Shown here one piece after another: positions 1 through 8,255 of a stretch of DNA of 64,000 nt (position 1 is the first letter of the stretch; each line of letters opens with the position of its first letter). The position numbers were made by a program, and so were the translations under genes. Under the pieces are notes generated by a model. It did not search any database. It saw only the letters and a program-made list of their open reading frames with translations, and was not told where the DNA came from. The stretch is from Serpens sp964410065 (lineage in GTDB: Bacteria; Pseudomonadota; Gammaproteobacteria; Pseudomonadales; Pseudomonadaceae), in the NCBI GenBank assembly GCA_964410065.1, contig CAYPFO010000001.1, positions 62,001 to 126,000 of the forward strand, written 5' to 3'.

Positions 1-404
1 TGCGTCAAGGTAGCGTTGAGCTCACGTTCGGCCTGCACCAGCAGACCTTGCGGGTCGCCGGCCAGTTTGCCGGCGGCCAGCAGGTCTTCGGCGGTGTATC
101 GACGCAGTTCGGCGAGGCTGGGCCGCAAGGTGGCGGTCAAGGCAGGAGTTAGGTGTTCAAGGCTGGCGGCCAGCTCATCGAGGGCTTGCAGGGCCGTTGC
201 GTGGCGCACGGCATCGCCGGTGTCGAGGTAACTCTGGATCTCGCGGGTCAATTGCTGAAGCTGCTGAGACAGCCCCAGATAGTGACCCATCAGTACGTAG
301 GGGCGCTCCAAGGCACGCTGTGACCACCAGAGCGTTGCGCCCAAGGTCAGGCAGACACCCAGCAGCAGGCAGGTGATCAAGGGTGACAGCAACTTCAGGC
401 GCAT
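1..404 (-). CDS. ctpL: CtpL-like methyl-accepting chemotaxis protein, N-terminal part (cut by window edge)
   Basis: Translating the minus strand from the ATG at 404 gives about 134 residues with no stop before the window edge. They begin MRLKLLSPLITCLLLGVC, a membrane anchor at about residues 5-25, followed by a long helical region rich in Leu, Gln and Arg that fits the start of a helical-bundle periplasmic sensor. HAMP and signalling domains would lie outside the window. The gene follows gcbA on the same strand with a 40-bp gap. In P. aeruginosa the gene next to the gcbA homologue is ctpL, a phosphate/chlorocatechol chemoreceptor as I remember it. The symbol therefore rests on synteny and an N-terminal look-alike, not on seeing the ligand site. 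Confidence 0.65.
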   Translation of the reverse strand, partial: MRLKLLSPLITCLLLGVCLTLGATLWWSQRALERPYVLMGHYLGLSQQLQQLTREIQSYLDTGDAVRHATALQALDELAASLEHLTPALTATLRPSLAELRRYTAEDLLAAGKLAGDPQGLLVQAERELNATLT

Positions 405-444
405 CCGCAACCTCAACCGGGTTTTGAACTGTAATGCCCTGAAC

Positions 445-2091
445 TTATTGCATTTTCATGACGTTTTCGTGACTCCCGCCGAGCGTGGTGCAGGAAAACA
501 GGCTGACCTGATTGCGCCCGCAGCGCTTGGCCTGGTACAGCGCCTCGTCGGCCTGTTGGCCGAGCGTAGCGCTGTCCTGATTGCTCAGCTCGGCGATACC
601 ACAGCTGAAGGTGCAGGTCAGGTCGTGGGGTTGGGCAGGGTGGCGCAGCTCGGCGAAACGCTGGCGAATACTGTCGAGTACTTTGCTGGCCGCGGCAGCG
701 CTGGTGTCCGGCAGGATCACGGCGAATTCTTCACCACCGTAGCGGCCGATCAGGTCGGTCTTGCGTAGGCGCTGCTTGAGGAACAGTGACAGGCTTTTGA
801 TCACGCGATCGCCCATGGGATGGCCATGCTGGTCGTTGACCTGCTTGAAATGGTCAATGTCGATCATTGCAAACGTCAGCGGCCTGCCGTCACGGCGGGC
901 CCGCACGCCGGCGTCTTCCAATAACTGGAGGATGTGCGTGTGGTTGTACAGGCCGGTCAGGCTGTCGCGCACCATGTGGGCCTTCAGGGTGCGGGCGCGC
1001 TGGGCGCGGTTGCGCACCGTGGCAATCAGGTGATGGGGCTGGATCGGCTTGGTGAGGAAGTCGTCGCCGCCTTCATTCATTGCATCGAGCTGTTTGTCCA
1101 GATCGCTTTCGGCTGACAGGTAGATGATCGGCACGCTGACGTAGCGCTCATCCTGACGGATCAGCCGGGCCAGCTCGGGGCCGGTGCAGTCGGGCATGTA
1201 CAGGTCGAGGATAATCAGGTCGGGCTGGAATTCGGCCAGCACTTCCAGGGCATCGATCGGCTCGTTGAGCGTGCGGGTGATGATTCCGGCACTGTTCAGA
1301 ATGCGCTCGGTATGCGTGGCCTGGGCACGCGAGTCGTCGATCACCAGGGCGCGGTAGGGTTCCTGGTGGGTGCTGTGAGTCAGCGTTTCGATGTGTTCCA
1401 ACAGGCAGGAAGCGTCAAGGTTGCCACTGAGCAGGGCCACGCCGCCGGCGCGTACGGCGGCCAGGCGGGTCGGCGCATCGGTTGCGCCCGGGTTGAAAAA
1501 CAGCACCGGCAGCTTGTCGCTGCGCGCCTGCTGTAACTGCTGAATCAGCTGCAGGCCCTGGCGAGGACCCGCAAAGTGGAAGTCCATGACGATGGCAGCC
1601 GGATGGCGTTCGCGCAGCGCGGTTTGAAAATGCTCGGGTGTGCTCAGCGGTTGGGCCACCAGGCCAAAGAAATCCAATTGATGAACCAGGCGCGCGGCGC
1701 ATTCCTGGTCCTGCAATGCGAGGTAGATGGGTTTGCGCAGCGAGGGTAGAAAGACCTGCTCGTCATCGCCGTAGCGCAGGCCCGTGTGGGCCAGGCGCTG
1801 CAGCAACTGATCCAGATCGCTGATCAGGGCACTGTCGAGTCGACCATTGTTGGCCTCGGCTCGCTCCAGGCAGTGCTGGATGCCACGGGCCAGCTCGACG
1901 TGCTCGACTTGGCCAAAGCGTTCGGCATGGCGCATCAGCAGCAGGTTGGCTTCGGCGAGGGAGGCCATTTCTGCGCTGTTCCAGTCACCGCGCTGCAAAC
2001 GCTGCCAAAACTCCAGAACCTGACGGGCCTGATGGATCACCCGCTGGGCAAAATGTTGCTTGAGACGCTGGCTGGGTTCGTGTTCGCTCAT
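445..2091 (-). CDS. gcbA: Response-regulator diguanylate cyclase GcbA
   Basis: A cytoplasmic protein of 548 residues with two receiver-like domains and a C-terminal GGDEF domain. It should condense two GTP into c-di-GMP. The first receiver (about 120-235) is degenerate. The second (about 245-365) carries the phosphoacceptor context ILDLYMPD and the conserved TKP. The active site reads GRYGGEEFAVILP, and RKTD five residues before GGEEF is a consensus RxxD product-inhibition site. Length, domain order and neighbours match the PA4843/GcbA (AdcA) family, known for effects on attachment and biofilm dispersal. The N-terminal 110 residues are helical and Hpt-like but I see no clear phosphorylatable His motif. 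The ATG at 2091 is weakly preceded by AAGAG. Confidence 0.9.
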   Translation of the reverse strand: MSEHEPSQRLKQHFAQRVIHQARQVLEFWQRLQRGDWNSAEMASLAEANLLLMRHAERFGQVEHVELARGIQHCLERAEANNGRLDSALISDLDQLLQRLAHTGLRYGDDEQVFLPSLRKPIYLALQDQECAARLVHQLDFFGLVAQPLSTPEHFQTALRERHPAAIVMDFHFAGPRQGLQLIQQLQQARSDKLPVLFFNPGATDAPTRLAAVRAGGVALLSGNLDASCLLEHIETLTHSTHQEPYRALVIDDSRAQATHTERILNSAGIITRTLNEPIDALEVLAEFQPDLIILDLYMPDCTGPELARLIRQDERYVSVPIIYLSAESDLDKQLDAMNEGGDDFLTKPIQPHHLIATVRNRAQRARTLKAHMVRDSLTGLYNHTHILQLLEDAGVRARRDGRPLTFAMIDIDHFKQVNDQHGHPMGDRVIKSLSLFLKQRLRKTDLIGRYGGEEFAVILPDTSAAAASKVLDSIRQRFAELRHPAQPHDLTCTFSCGIAELSNQDSATLGQQADEALYQAKRCGRNQVSLFSCTTLGGSHENVMKMQ

Positions 2092-2237
2092 GGTGCGCGA
2101 CTCTTATTGATTAGTGGCAACAGGCTATCTGTTCCGGGTGGCGGCGATAAGCCACTTTTCCACACGCTGCGCAGCAGCTCTCACAACGTCGTGCCGGCAA
2201 CCTGACTGGGTTCACTATATAGTGGGTACCTGATCTA

Positions 2238-2320
2238 GCAGGCCGTTGAAAAATTACCTGCGCTAGCGCTTAAAACAGCCTCGTATTGCCTTGCCTCGTC
2301 TACGTTATTCAACGGCTTGC
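2238..2320. repeat. MITE-like element with terminal inverted repeats
   Basis: An 83-bp non-coding stretch begins GCAGGCCGTTGAAAAA (2238-2253) and ends TTATTCAACGGCTTGC (2305-2320). The reverse complement of the end, GCAAGCCGTTGAATAA, matches the start at 14 of 16 positions. It sits between the divergent gcbA and DUF2333 genes. It has no coding capacity, so it would be a non-autonomous element or a large REP-type repeat. No target-site duplication is obvious. Confidence 0.5.
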
Positions 2321-2389
2321 ATGCTGGCGCGCAACCCGCCTGGCGGGTCACGGTCGAATCCCTGCACAAAACACTGGAAGGACACTGCC

Positions 2390-3442
2390 ATGTTGGACTG
2401 GAAGAACCGCGGCGGCGGCTCAAGCGACTCTGTAAACGAAACTGGCGCAACGGCCAAGGAACGCAGCTGGATGGGGCGCGGCCTGCTGATCGTCATCGGC
2501 GTACTCCTGCTGATCAGTTGGGTCGTCGGCTGGTACTGGAGTCGCGAGCCCGCGCCCTTTGCGGTGCAACAGCACACCCAGGCCGCGGCGCAGCAGGCCC
2601 AGCGCCAGCTGGTGATTGGCTACACCACCGTGGAAACCCTGAAACAGGTGGCGCGCACGCTGCTCGACAAGCCGGGCGGCTACCTGAGCAATGACATCGC
2701 TCCGCCGGGCGTGTGGCTGGACAACATGCCCAGCTGGGAATACGGCGCACTGGTGCAGGTGCGCGATCTGGCGCGGGCGTTGCGCAAGGATTTTGCCCGT
2801 TCGCAGTCGCAGTCCACCGAGGACCCGGACCTGGCCAAGGCCGAGCCGTTGTTCAACTTCGACAACAACAGCTGGGCGCTGCCGCCTTCTGAAGGCGAAT
2901 ACCGCCAGGGTATCCGTGCGCTGGATCGCTATCTGGCGCGGCTCTCCGATCCGGCGCAGACCCATGCACTCTTTTATACCCGCGCCGACAACCTCAACAA
3001 CTGGCTGGGCGATGTGGCCACTCGCCTCGGTTCGCTGTCTCAGCGCCTGTCTGCGAGCATCGGTCGGGTACGCCTGAACGCCGATCTGGAAAACACCGGC
3101 GCCGGCCAGTCTCTGCAGCTCAGCGAAGACATCGTGGAAACGCCCTGGCTGAAGATCGACGACGTGTTCTACGAAGCGCGCGGGCAGGCCTGGGCGCTGT
3201 CACACCTGTTGCGCGCCATCGAAGTGGATTTCGCCGACGTGCTGGCCAAGAAGAATGCGACCATCAGCGTGCGCCAGATCATTCGTGAGCTAGAGGCCGC
3301 CCAGGAGCCGATCTGGAGTCCCATGGTGCTCAACGGCAGCGGCTACGGCGTGCTGGCCAACCACTCGCTGGTCATGGCCAATTACATTTCGCGCGCCAAT
3401 GCGGCCGTCATCGATTTGCGCCAGTTGCTTAGCCAGGGGTAA
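2390..3442 (+). CDS. DUF2333 family inner-membrane protein
   Basis: The protein has 350 residues and begins MLDWKNRGGGSSDS. The ATG at 2390 is preceded by GGAAGG at 2376-2381, so the longer upstream reading is rejected. A single transmembrane helix lies at about residues 29-49, after a short Gly/Ser-rich cytoplasmic tail. The remaining 300 residues are soluble, helical and presumably periplasmic. The sequence and position (between gcbA and a Nudix gene, upstream of speA) match the conserved Pseudomonas family DUF2333, whose function is unknown to me. The stop overlaps the next gene's first ATG as TAATG, suggesting translational coupling with the Nudix gene. Confidence 0.85.
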   Translation: MLDWKNRGGGSSDSVNETGATAKERSWMGRGLLIVIGVLLLISWVVGWYWSREPAPFAVQQHTQAAAQQAQRQLVIGYTTVETLKQVARTLLDKPGGYLSNDIAPPGVWLDNMPSWEYGALVQVRDLARALRKDFARSQSQSTEDPDLAKAEPLFNFDNNSWALPPSEGEYRQGIRALDRYLARLSDPAQTHALFYTRADNLNNWLGDVATRLGSLSQRLSASIGRVRLNADLENTGAGQSLQLSEDIVETPWLKIDDVFYEARGQAWALSHLLRAIEVDFADVLAKKNATISVRQIIRELEAAQEPIWSPMVLNGSGYGVLANHSLVMANYISRANAAVIDLRQLLSQG

Positions 3443-3985
3443 TGATGTCGATCAGCGCAGCCGAACAGGCGCACCGGGCAGCATCGGATGCCGAATCCGT
3501 CGCCTGGGTCGACGAGCAGGACCTGCTGCTGGGCTGCCTGCCGCGCGCCGAATTGCGCGCGCGGGCTGATTGGGCGCTGCACATTCATTCTGCTGTTCAA
3601 TTCGGCCGGTGAGCTCTGTGTGCATCGGCGGGCCCTGAGCAAGGCGCTGTATCCGGGCTATTGGGATGTGGCCGCCGGTGGCATGGTGGATGCCGGAGAG
3701 GGCTATGCCCAGGCCGCGGCCCGTGAGCTTGAAGAAGAGCTGGGCATTGCCGGTGTCGAACTGCGGGCCCATGGGCGCTTCTTCCACGACACGCCGCGCA
3801 ATCGCTTGTGGGGCGCGGTGTATTCGGCGGTCTCCGACGCCCCGCTGCGCCTGCAGGCCGAGGAAGTGCTGGAGGCGGTGTTTCAGCCCGTGGATCGGAT
3901 ACTGACACGTGTTCCACAGCAGTCCTTCTGCCCTGACTCGCTGCAGGCGCTGCGTTTGTATCTGGACGACGTTGCCAGCACGTGA
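3442..3985 (+). pseudogene. Nudix hydrolase gene with a 2-nt frameshift near its 5' end
   Basis: Nudix enzymes hydrolyse nucleoside diphosphates linked to another moiety. The box is intact in the downstream frame: GMVDAGE followed by RELEEELGI fits Gx5Ex7REUxEExGU. The expected N-terminus (ending EQDLLLGCLPRAELRAR) lies in another frame, starting at the ATG at 3442 that overlaps the previous stop, and that frame ends at a TGA near 3610. The two frames join at 3556-3563, a run of four CG dinucleotides. One extra CG there would restore ELRARGLIGR. The break therefore looks like slippage in a CG repeat or a sequencing error. If real, the catalytic core could only be made from an internal start or by frameshifting. 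Confidence 0.75.
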
Positions 3986-4064
3986 ACCGGCTCGGTTGCA
4001 CCGATTGGGGCTGGGCGTGTTTGTCGTTACACTGCGCGCCCCGTGCTCCTGCGAGGACTTTGTA

Positions 4065-4436
4065 ATGTCCAAGAAAACCTCTTCCTTCGCCGCCCTGGGC
4101 GGTTTGGTGTATTCCACCGATGCCGGTCGGCATTGTCCCGATTGCGGCCAGCCGCAGGCCGCCTGTATCTGCTCGCAGAGCCAGATCCCCGAGGGCGACG
4201 GTATTGCCCGCGTCCGCCGTGAAACCAAGGGTCGCGGCGGCAAGACGGTGACCACAATCTCGGGCGTGCCGTTGGCTGAGCCGGAACTCAAGGATCTGGC
4301 CAGCGCGTTGAAGAAACGCTGCGGGTGTGGCGGCGGGCTCAAGGACGGGGTGATCGAAATCCAGGGCGAGCATGTCGACTTGCTGCTGGAAGAACTGCTC
4401 AAGCGTGGCTTCAAGGCCAAGAAATCCGGCGGCTGA
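4065..4436 (+). CDS. SUI1/YciH family translation-factor homologue
   Basis: A 123-residue protein starting MSKKTSSFAALGGLVYST at an ATG preceded by GCGAGGAC. The N-terminus carries a cysteine-rich patch, HCPDCGQPQAACIC, which could bind a metal. The C-terminal two thirds form the SUI1 fold with the basic stretch RRETKGRGGKTVT and a Cys-Gly-rich turn KKRCGCGGG. Bacterial members (E. coli YciH) resemble eukaryotic eIF1 and have been linked to start-site fidelity, but the physiological role is not settled. It lies between the Nudix gene and speA, as in P. aeruginosa. It is probably transcribed alone, since 80 bp separate it from the Nudix stop. Confidence 0.85.
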   Translation: MSKKTSSFAALGGLVYSTDAGRHCPDCGQPQAACICSQSQIPEGDGIARVRRETKGRGGKTVTTISGVPLAEPELKDLASALKKRCGCGGGLKDGVIEIQGEHVDLLLEELLKRGFKAKKSGG

Positions 4437-4450
4437 GCCCCTGGCTGCAG

Positions 4451-4612
4451 TTCTGCGGGAGGCTCGGCCTTGGGCCGAAGCCTTTAGGCATAGCGGCGAG
4501 TTCCGGACCAGGCACCGTTTCGCGGCGGGGTCGTCGCTCCCACACGGAATCGACCTCCCGCGCAAATCTTCCGTAGGAGGCCCACCCTGGGCCGAAGCTT
4601 TTCGGGCATAAC
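4451..4612. repeat. REP cluster between SUI1 and speA
   Basis: Two direct copies of a roughly 44-bp unit lie at 4451-4494 and 4569-4612. They share an upstream GGAGG and the core GGGCCGAAGC followed by an AT-richer GGCAT end. Between them, at about 4506-4547, is an inverted relative (reverse complement GTGTGGGAGCGACGACCCC). This head-to-tail arrangement of REP-type palindromes is typical of Pseudomonas intergenic repeats. The cluster fills most of the 269-bp gap upstream of speA. Confidence 0.6.
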
Positions 4613-4705
4613 CCGGCCGCTACAATTGGCCGCCTGCCACACTTCCCATTCAGGTACTGAGCTGTCAGGCTCTTGGGCGACTTTGAGGTTTGCTGGGAGA
4701 AAAAA

Positions 4706-6616
4706 ATGGCTCGACGTACACGCAAGGACGATGGCAGCAGCTGGACCGTAGCGGACAGCCGCAGCGTCTATGGCATTCGTCACTGGGGTGCAGGCTATTT
4801 TGCGATCAATGATGCCGGGCGGGTGGAAGTCAACCCACGCCCCGGCCTCGGCAAACCCATCGATGTCTTCGAGCAGGTACAGCACTTGCGCGGCAGTGGC
4901 CTGTCGCTGCCGTTACTGCTGCGTTTCCCCGACATTCTTCAGGATCGCGTGCGCCAACTGACCGGCGCTTTTGACGCACATATCGAGCGGCTCGACTACC
5001 AGAACCGCTACACCGCGCTGTACCCGATCAAGGTCAACCAGCAGGAAGCGGTGGTGGAAAACATCATCGCCACCGAAAACGTCGCCATCGGTCTGGAAGC
5101 CGGCTCCAAGCCCGAACTGATGGCGGTGCTGGCGCTGGCGCCCAAGGGCGGCACCATTGTCTGCAACGGTTACAAGGACCGTGAGTTCATTCGCCTGGCG
5201 CTGATCGGCCAAAAGCTCGGTCACAACGTGTTCATCGTGATCGAGAAAGAATCCGAGGTGTCTCTGGTGATCGAGGAGGCGGCCGAACTCAAGGTCGCTC
5301 CGCAGATCGGCTTGCGGGTGCGCCTGTCTTCGCTGTCCTCATCGAAATGGGCGGATACCGGGGGCGAGAAGTCCAAGTTCGGTCTGTCCGCCGCGCAGTT
5401 GCTGACAGTCATCGAGCGCTTTCGCGGCGCCGGGCTGGACCAGGGCGTGCGTCTGCTGCATTTCCACATGGGCTCGCAGATTGCCAATATCGCCGATTAC
5501 CGCCAGGGCTTTCGTGAGGCGATCCGTTATTACGGCGAGCTGCGCGCACTGGGCCTGCCGGTCGATCACATCGACGTCGGCGGCGGCTTGGGTGTGGATT
5601 ACGACGGCACCCATTCGCGCAACGCCAGTTCGATCAACTACGACATCGACGATTACGCCGCCACTGTGGTCGGCATGCTCAAGGGCTTCTGCGACCTGCA
5701 AGACCTGCCGCATCCGCACATTTTTTCCGAAAGCGGCCGGGCGATGACTGCCCATCACGCGGTGCTGGTAGTACAGGTGACCGATGTCGAGCGCCACAAC
5801 GATGAAACGCCCGTCATCGACGCCGAGGCGGAGCATCCTGAGACGCTGCAGGAGTTGATCGGGTTGCTGGGTGACACTGACCCGGAAATGGTCGCCGAGA
5901 CGTACTGGCGAGCCACGCATTTTATCGCCGAGGTATCGAGCCAGTATTCCGCCGGCAAGCTCAGCCTGCCGCAGAAGGCCCTGGCCGAACAGTGCTACTT
6001 CGCCATCTGCCGGCGCCTGTATAACCAGCTCAAGGCCCGCCAACGCTCGCACCGCGCGGTGCTTGATGAGCTCAACGACAAGCTGGCCGATAAGTACATC
6101 TGTAACTTCTCGGTGTTCCAGAGCCTGCCAGACACCTGGGCCATCGACCAGATTCTGCCCATCACCCCGTTGCACCGCCATGATGAGGAGCCGCTGCGCC
6201 GCGCCGTGCTGCAGGACCTGACTTGCGACTCGGACGGCAAGATCAAGCACTACGTCGACGAGCAGAGCATCGAAACCAGCCTGCCAGTGCACGAGGTGCG
6301 TCCGGGCGAGGATTATGTGCTCGGTGTGTTCCTGGTCGGTGCCTACCAGGAAATTCTCGGCGACATGCACAACCTGTTCGGCGACACCGATTCGGTGAAC
6401 ATCTACCAGCGTCCGGACGGCAGCGTCTACCACGCCGGCATCGAAACCCACGACACCATCGAAGACATGCTGCGCTACGTGCACCTGTCGCCGGAAGAGT
6501 TGATGACCTTCTACCGCGACAAAGTGGCCAGCGCCACGCTCACCGCGCGCGAGCGCACCCAGTACCTCGACGCACTGCGCCTGGGACTGACGCGTTCGTC
6601 GTACCTGTCCACCTGA
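4706..6616 (+). CDS. speA: Biosynthetic arginine decarboxylase
   Basis: A PLP enzyme of 636 residues that converts arginine to agmatine and CO2, the first step of the agmatine route to putrescine and spermidine. The PLP-binding lysine is K109 in ALYPIKVNQQ. Other family marks include HFHMGSQIANI, the glycine-rich phosphate-binding loop DVGGGLGVDYDG, SESGRAMTAHHAV and the C-terminal LTCDSDGKI. The length fits the large SpeA group of fold-III decarboxylases. The ATG at 4706 is preceded by GGGAGA; an upstream in-frame ATG lacks such a site. The gene is monocistronic: a REP cluster lies upstream and a strong hairpin overlaps the end of the convergent MATE gene. Confidence 0.97.
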   Translation: MARRTRKDDGSSWTVADSRSVYGIRHWGAGYFAINDAGRVEVNPRPGLGKPIDVFEQVQHLRGSGLSLPLLLRFPDILQDRVRQLTGAFDAHIERLDYQNRYTALYPIKVNQQEAVVENIIATENVAIGLEAGSKPELMAVLALAPKGGTIVCNGYKDREFIRLALIGQKLGHNVFIVIEKESEVSLVIEEAAELKVAPQIGLRVRLSSLSSSKWADTGGEKSKFGLSAAQLLTVIERFRGAGLDQGVRLLHFHMGSQIANIADYRQGFREAIRYYGELRALGLPVDHIDVGGGLGVDYDGTHSRNASSINYDIDDYAATVVGMLKGFCDLQDLPHPHIFSESGRAMTAHHAVLVVQVTDVERHNDETPVIDAEAEHPETLQELIGLLGDTDPEMVAETYWRATHFIAEVSSQYSAGKLSLPQKALAEQCYFAICRRLYNQLKARQRSHRAVLDELNDKLADKYICNFSVFQSLPDTWAIDQILPITPLHRHDEEPLRRAVLQDLTCDSDGKIKHYVDEQSIETSLPVHEVRPGEDYVLGVFLVGAYQEILGDMHNLFGDTDSVNIYQRPDGSVYHAGIETHDTIEDMLRYVHLSPEELMTFYRDKVASATLTARERTQYLDALRLGLTRSSYLST

Positions 6617-6621
6617 TTACC

Positions 6622-6654
6622 CAACCGTAGGGCGGTCGCGCCGCTCTACGGTTG
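6622..6654. terminator. Hairpin shared by speA and the convergent MATE gene
   Basis: CAACCGTAGGGCGG (6622-6635) pairs with CCGCTCTACGGTTG (6641-6654), giving a 14-bp stem with one wobble pair and a 5-nt loop. It lies six bases past the speA stop and contains the MATE stop codon. No T-run follows on either strand, so it may act as a bidirectional barrier rather than a classical intrinsic terminator. Confidence 0.55.
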
Positions 6655-7998
6655 CGGTGTCGGCGCAAACCAGCGGTCATGGTGCGCAAGTCGCCAACCC
6701 ATGGTGGCCAGGCACAGGCCGCGGATGCCCATGAATGCCAGGAACGCCAGCCACAGGCCATGATTGCCCAAGGGACGCAACGCCAGGCCCAGCGGCAGGC
6801 TCAGCGCCACGGCAATCAGCATGGCATTGCGCATTTCGCGGGCTCGCGTGGCACCGATGAACAGGCCGTCGAGTAGATAGCTCCAGACCGCAATCACTGG
6901 CAACAACGCCAGATACGGCACGTACCCATGGGCCACTGCGCGCACCTCGGCGATGTCGCTCTGCAGATTGACGAACACATCACCAGCGCTGAAGAAAAGC
7001 AGGGCGAAGGCCAGACTGGCCAGCAACGACCAGCCCCCGCTGATCACCAGGGCGCGGCGCAGGGCAAGCCGGTCGCGGGCGCCAATGGCGTGCCCGCACA
7101 ACGCTTCGACGGCGTGAGCCAGGCCATCCAGTGCGTAGGCGGTAACCAGCAGCCCGTTAAGCAGCAAGGCATTGGCCGCCACCGTGGCATCGCCCAGGCG
7201 CGCGCCTTGCACGGTGAACAGAAAGAACACCCCTTGTAGCGCCAAGCTGCGGATAAAAATGTCCCGATTCACCGCCAGCAGCGGGCGCCAGTTACGCCAG
7301 CGGCGCAGGGCGTGCAGGTCCAGCCGGCCTGTTTGTTGGCGCAGGGCCAGGCGGGTCATTAGCAGGCCGAGCAGCGCCCCGCTCCATTCGGCGAGCACCG
7401 CCGCCCAGGCGGCACCGGCCACGCCCCACTCGAGCCCGAGCACAAACCACAGCGACAGCACGATATTGGTGAGGTTGGTGACCAGTAGCACGGCCAGGGG
7501 CGCGCGGGCGTTTTGCGCACCGAGAAACCAGCCGACCAGCGCATAGTTGGCCAAGGCGGCGGGCAGCCCAAGTAAACGGATGTGGAAGAACTCGCGGGTC
7601 AGGTCATGCAGTTGGGCCGAAGGATTCATCAGGCCAAGGGCCAGCTCACTGAGCGGTAGCGCCAGACTGCCGAGCAGCAATGCCAGTAACCCGGCCAGCA
7701 GCAGCCCCTGCAGCAACACCTGGCGCAATGCACCGCCGTCGCCACGGCCGCTGGCCTGGGCGGCAAAGCCGGTGGTGCCCATGCGCAGAAAACCCAGGGT
7801 GCCGACGATCATCACGTACAGCGTGCTGCCTACCGCCACAGCGCCCAGCTGGTGGGCGTGGGGCAAGTGGCCAGCGACTGCGGTGTCGACCAGCGCCACC
7901 AGTGGCACTGACAAATTGGACAGGATCATGGGGACAGCCAGCGCCCAGACCCGCCGGTGGGTCGGGGCATGGCGCCAGGCATTCAACAGCACATACAT
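6646..7998 (-). CDS. MATE family efflux transporter (DinF-like)
   Basis: An inner-membrane protein of 450 residues with about twelve hydrophobic helices arranged as two halves, typical of MATE antiporters that expel drugs or metabolites using Na+ or H+. The first helix region reads ALAVPMILSNLSVPLVALVD, which fits the DinF branch. I start it at the ATG at 7998, which follows GTGGAG with a six-base spacer; a GTG twelve bases upstream overlaps that site and is less likely. The gene is convergent with speA and divergent from the YwqK-repeat gene. The substrate cannot be read from the sequence. Confidence 0.88.
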   Translation of the reverse strand: MYVLLNAWRHAPTHRRVWALAVPMILSNLSVPLVALVDTAVAGHLPHAHQLGAVAVGSTLYVMIVGTLGFLRMGTTGFAAQASGRGDGGALRQVLLQGLLLAGLLALLLGSLALPLSELALGLMNPSAQLHDLTREFFHIRLLGLPAALANYALVGWFLGAQNARAPLAVLLVTNLTNIVLSLWFVLGLEWGVAGAAWAAVLAEWSGALLGLLMTRLALRQQTGRLDLHALRRWRNWRPLLAVNRDIFIRSLALQGVFFLFTVQGARLGDATVAANALLLNGLLVTAYALDGLAHAVEALCGHAIGARDRLALRRALVISGGWSLLASLAFALLFFSAGDVFVNLQSDIAEVRAVAHGYVPYLALLPVIAVWSYLLDGLFIGATRAREMRNAMLIAVALSLPLGLALRPLGNHGLWLAFLAFMGIRGLCLATMGWRLAHHDRWFAPTPQP

Positions 7999-8255
7999 AA
8001 GACACTCCACAGCGATCGCCGACTATAACGGTTGCCTGCAGGGCGGACACGCCTGGAGGGGTGAAAGTCCCGGTTAACGGCCCGAACGCTGCTAGGCTGA
8101 GCAAGCCGAGGGCAATGGAATTGCCCTCGGCAAGCAGCACCCTTTCGCAACCCACAGGTTTTTCCAGAGCATTGCATCTGGTCCTATCGGTGTGCATGAA
8201 AGGCGTGTGTAGGCCCTGCACAGGAAGGCGGGGAAGAACGATAAGGAGATCGGCA

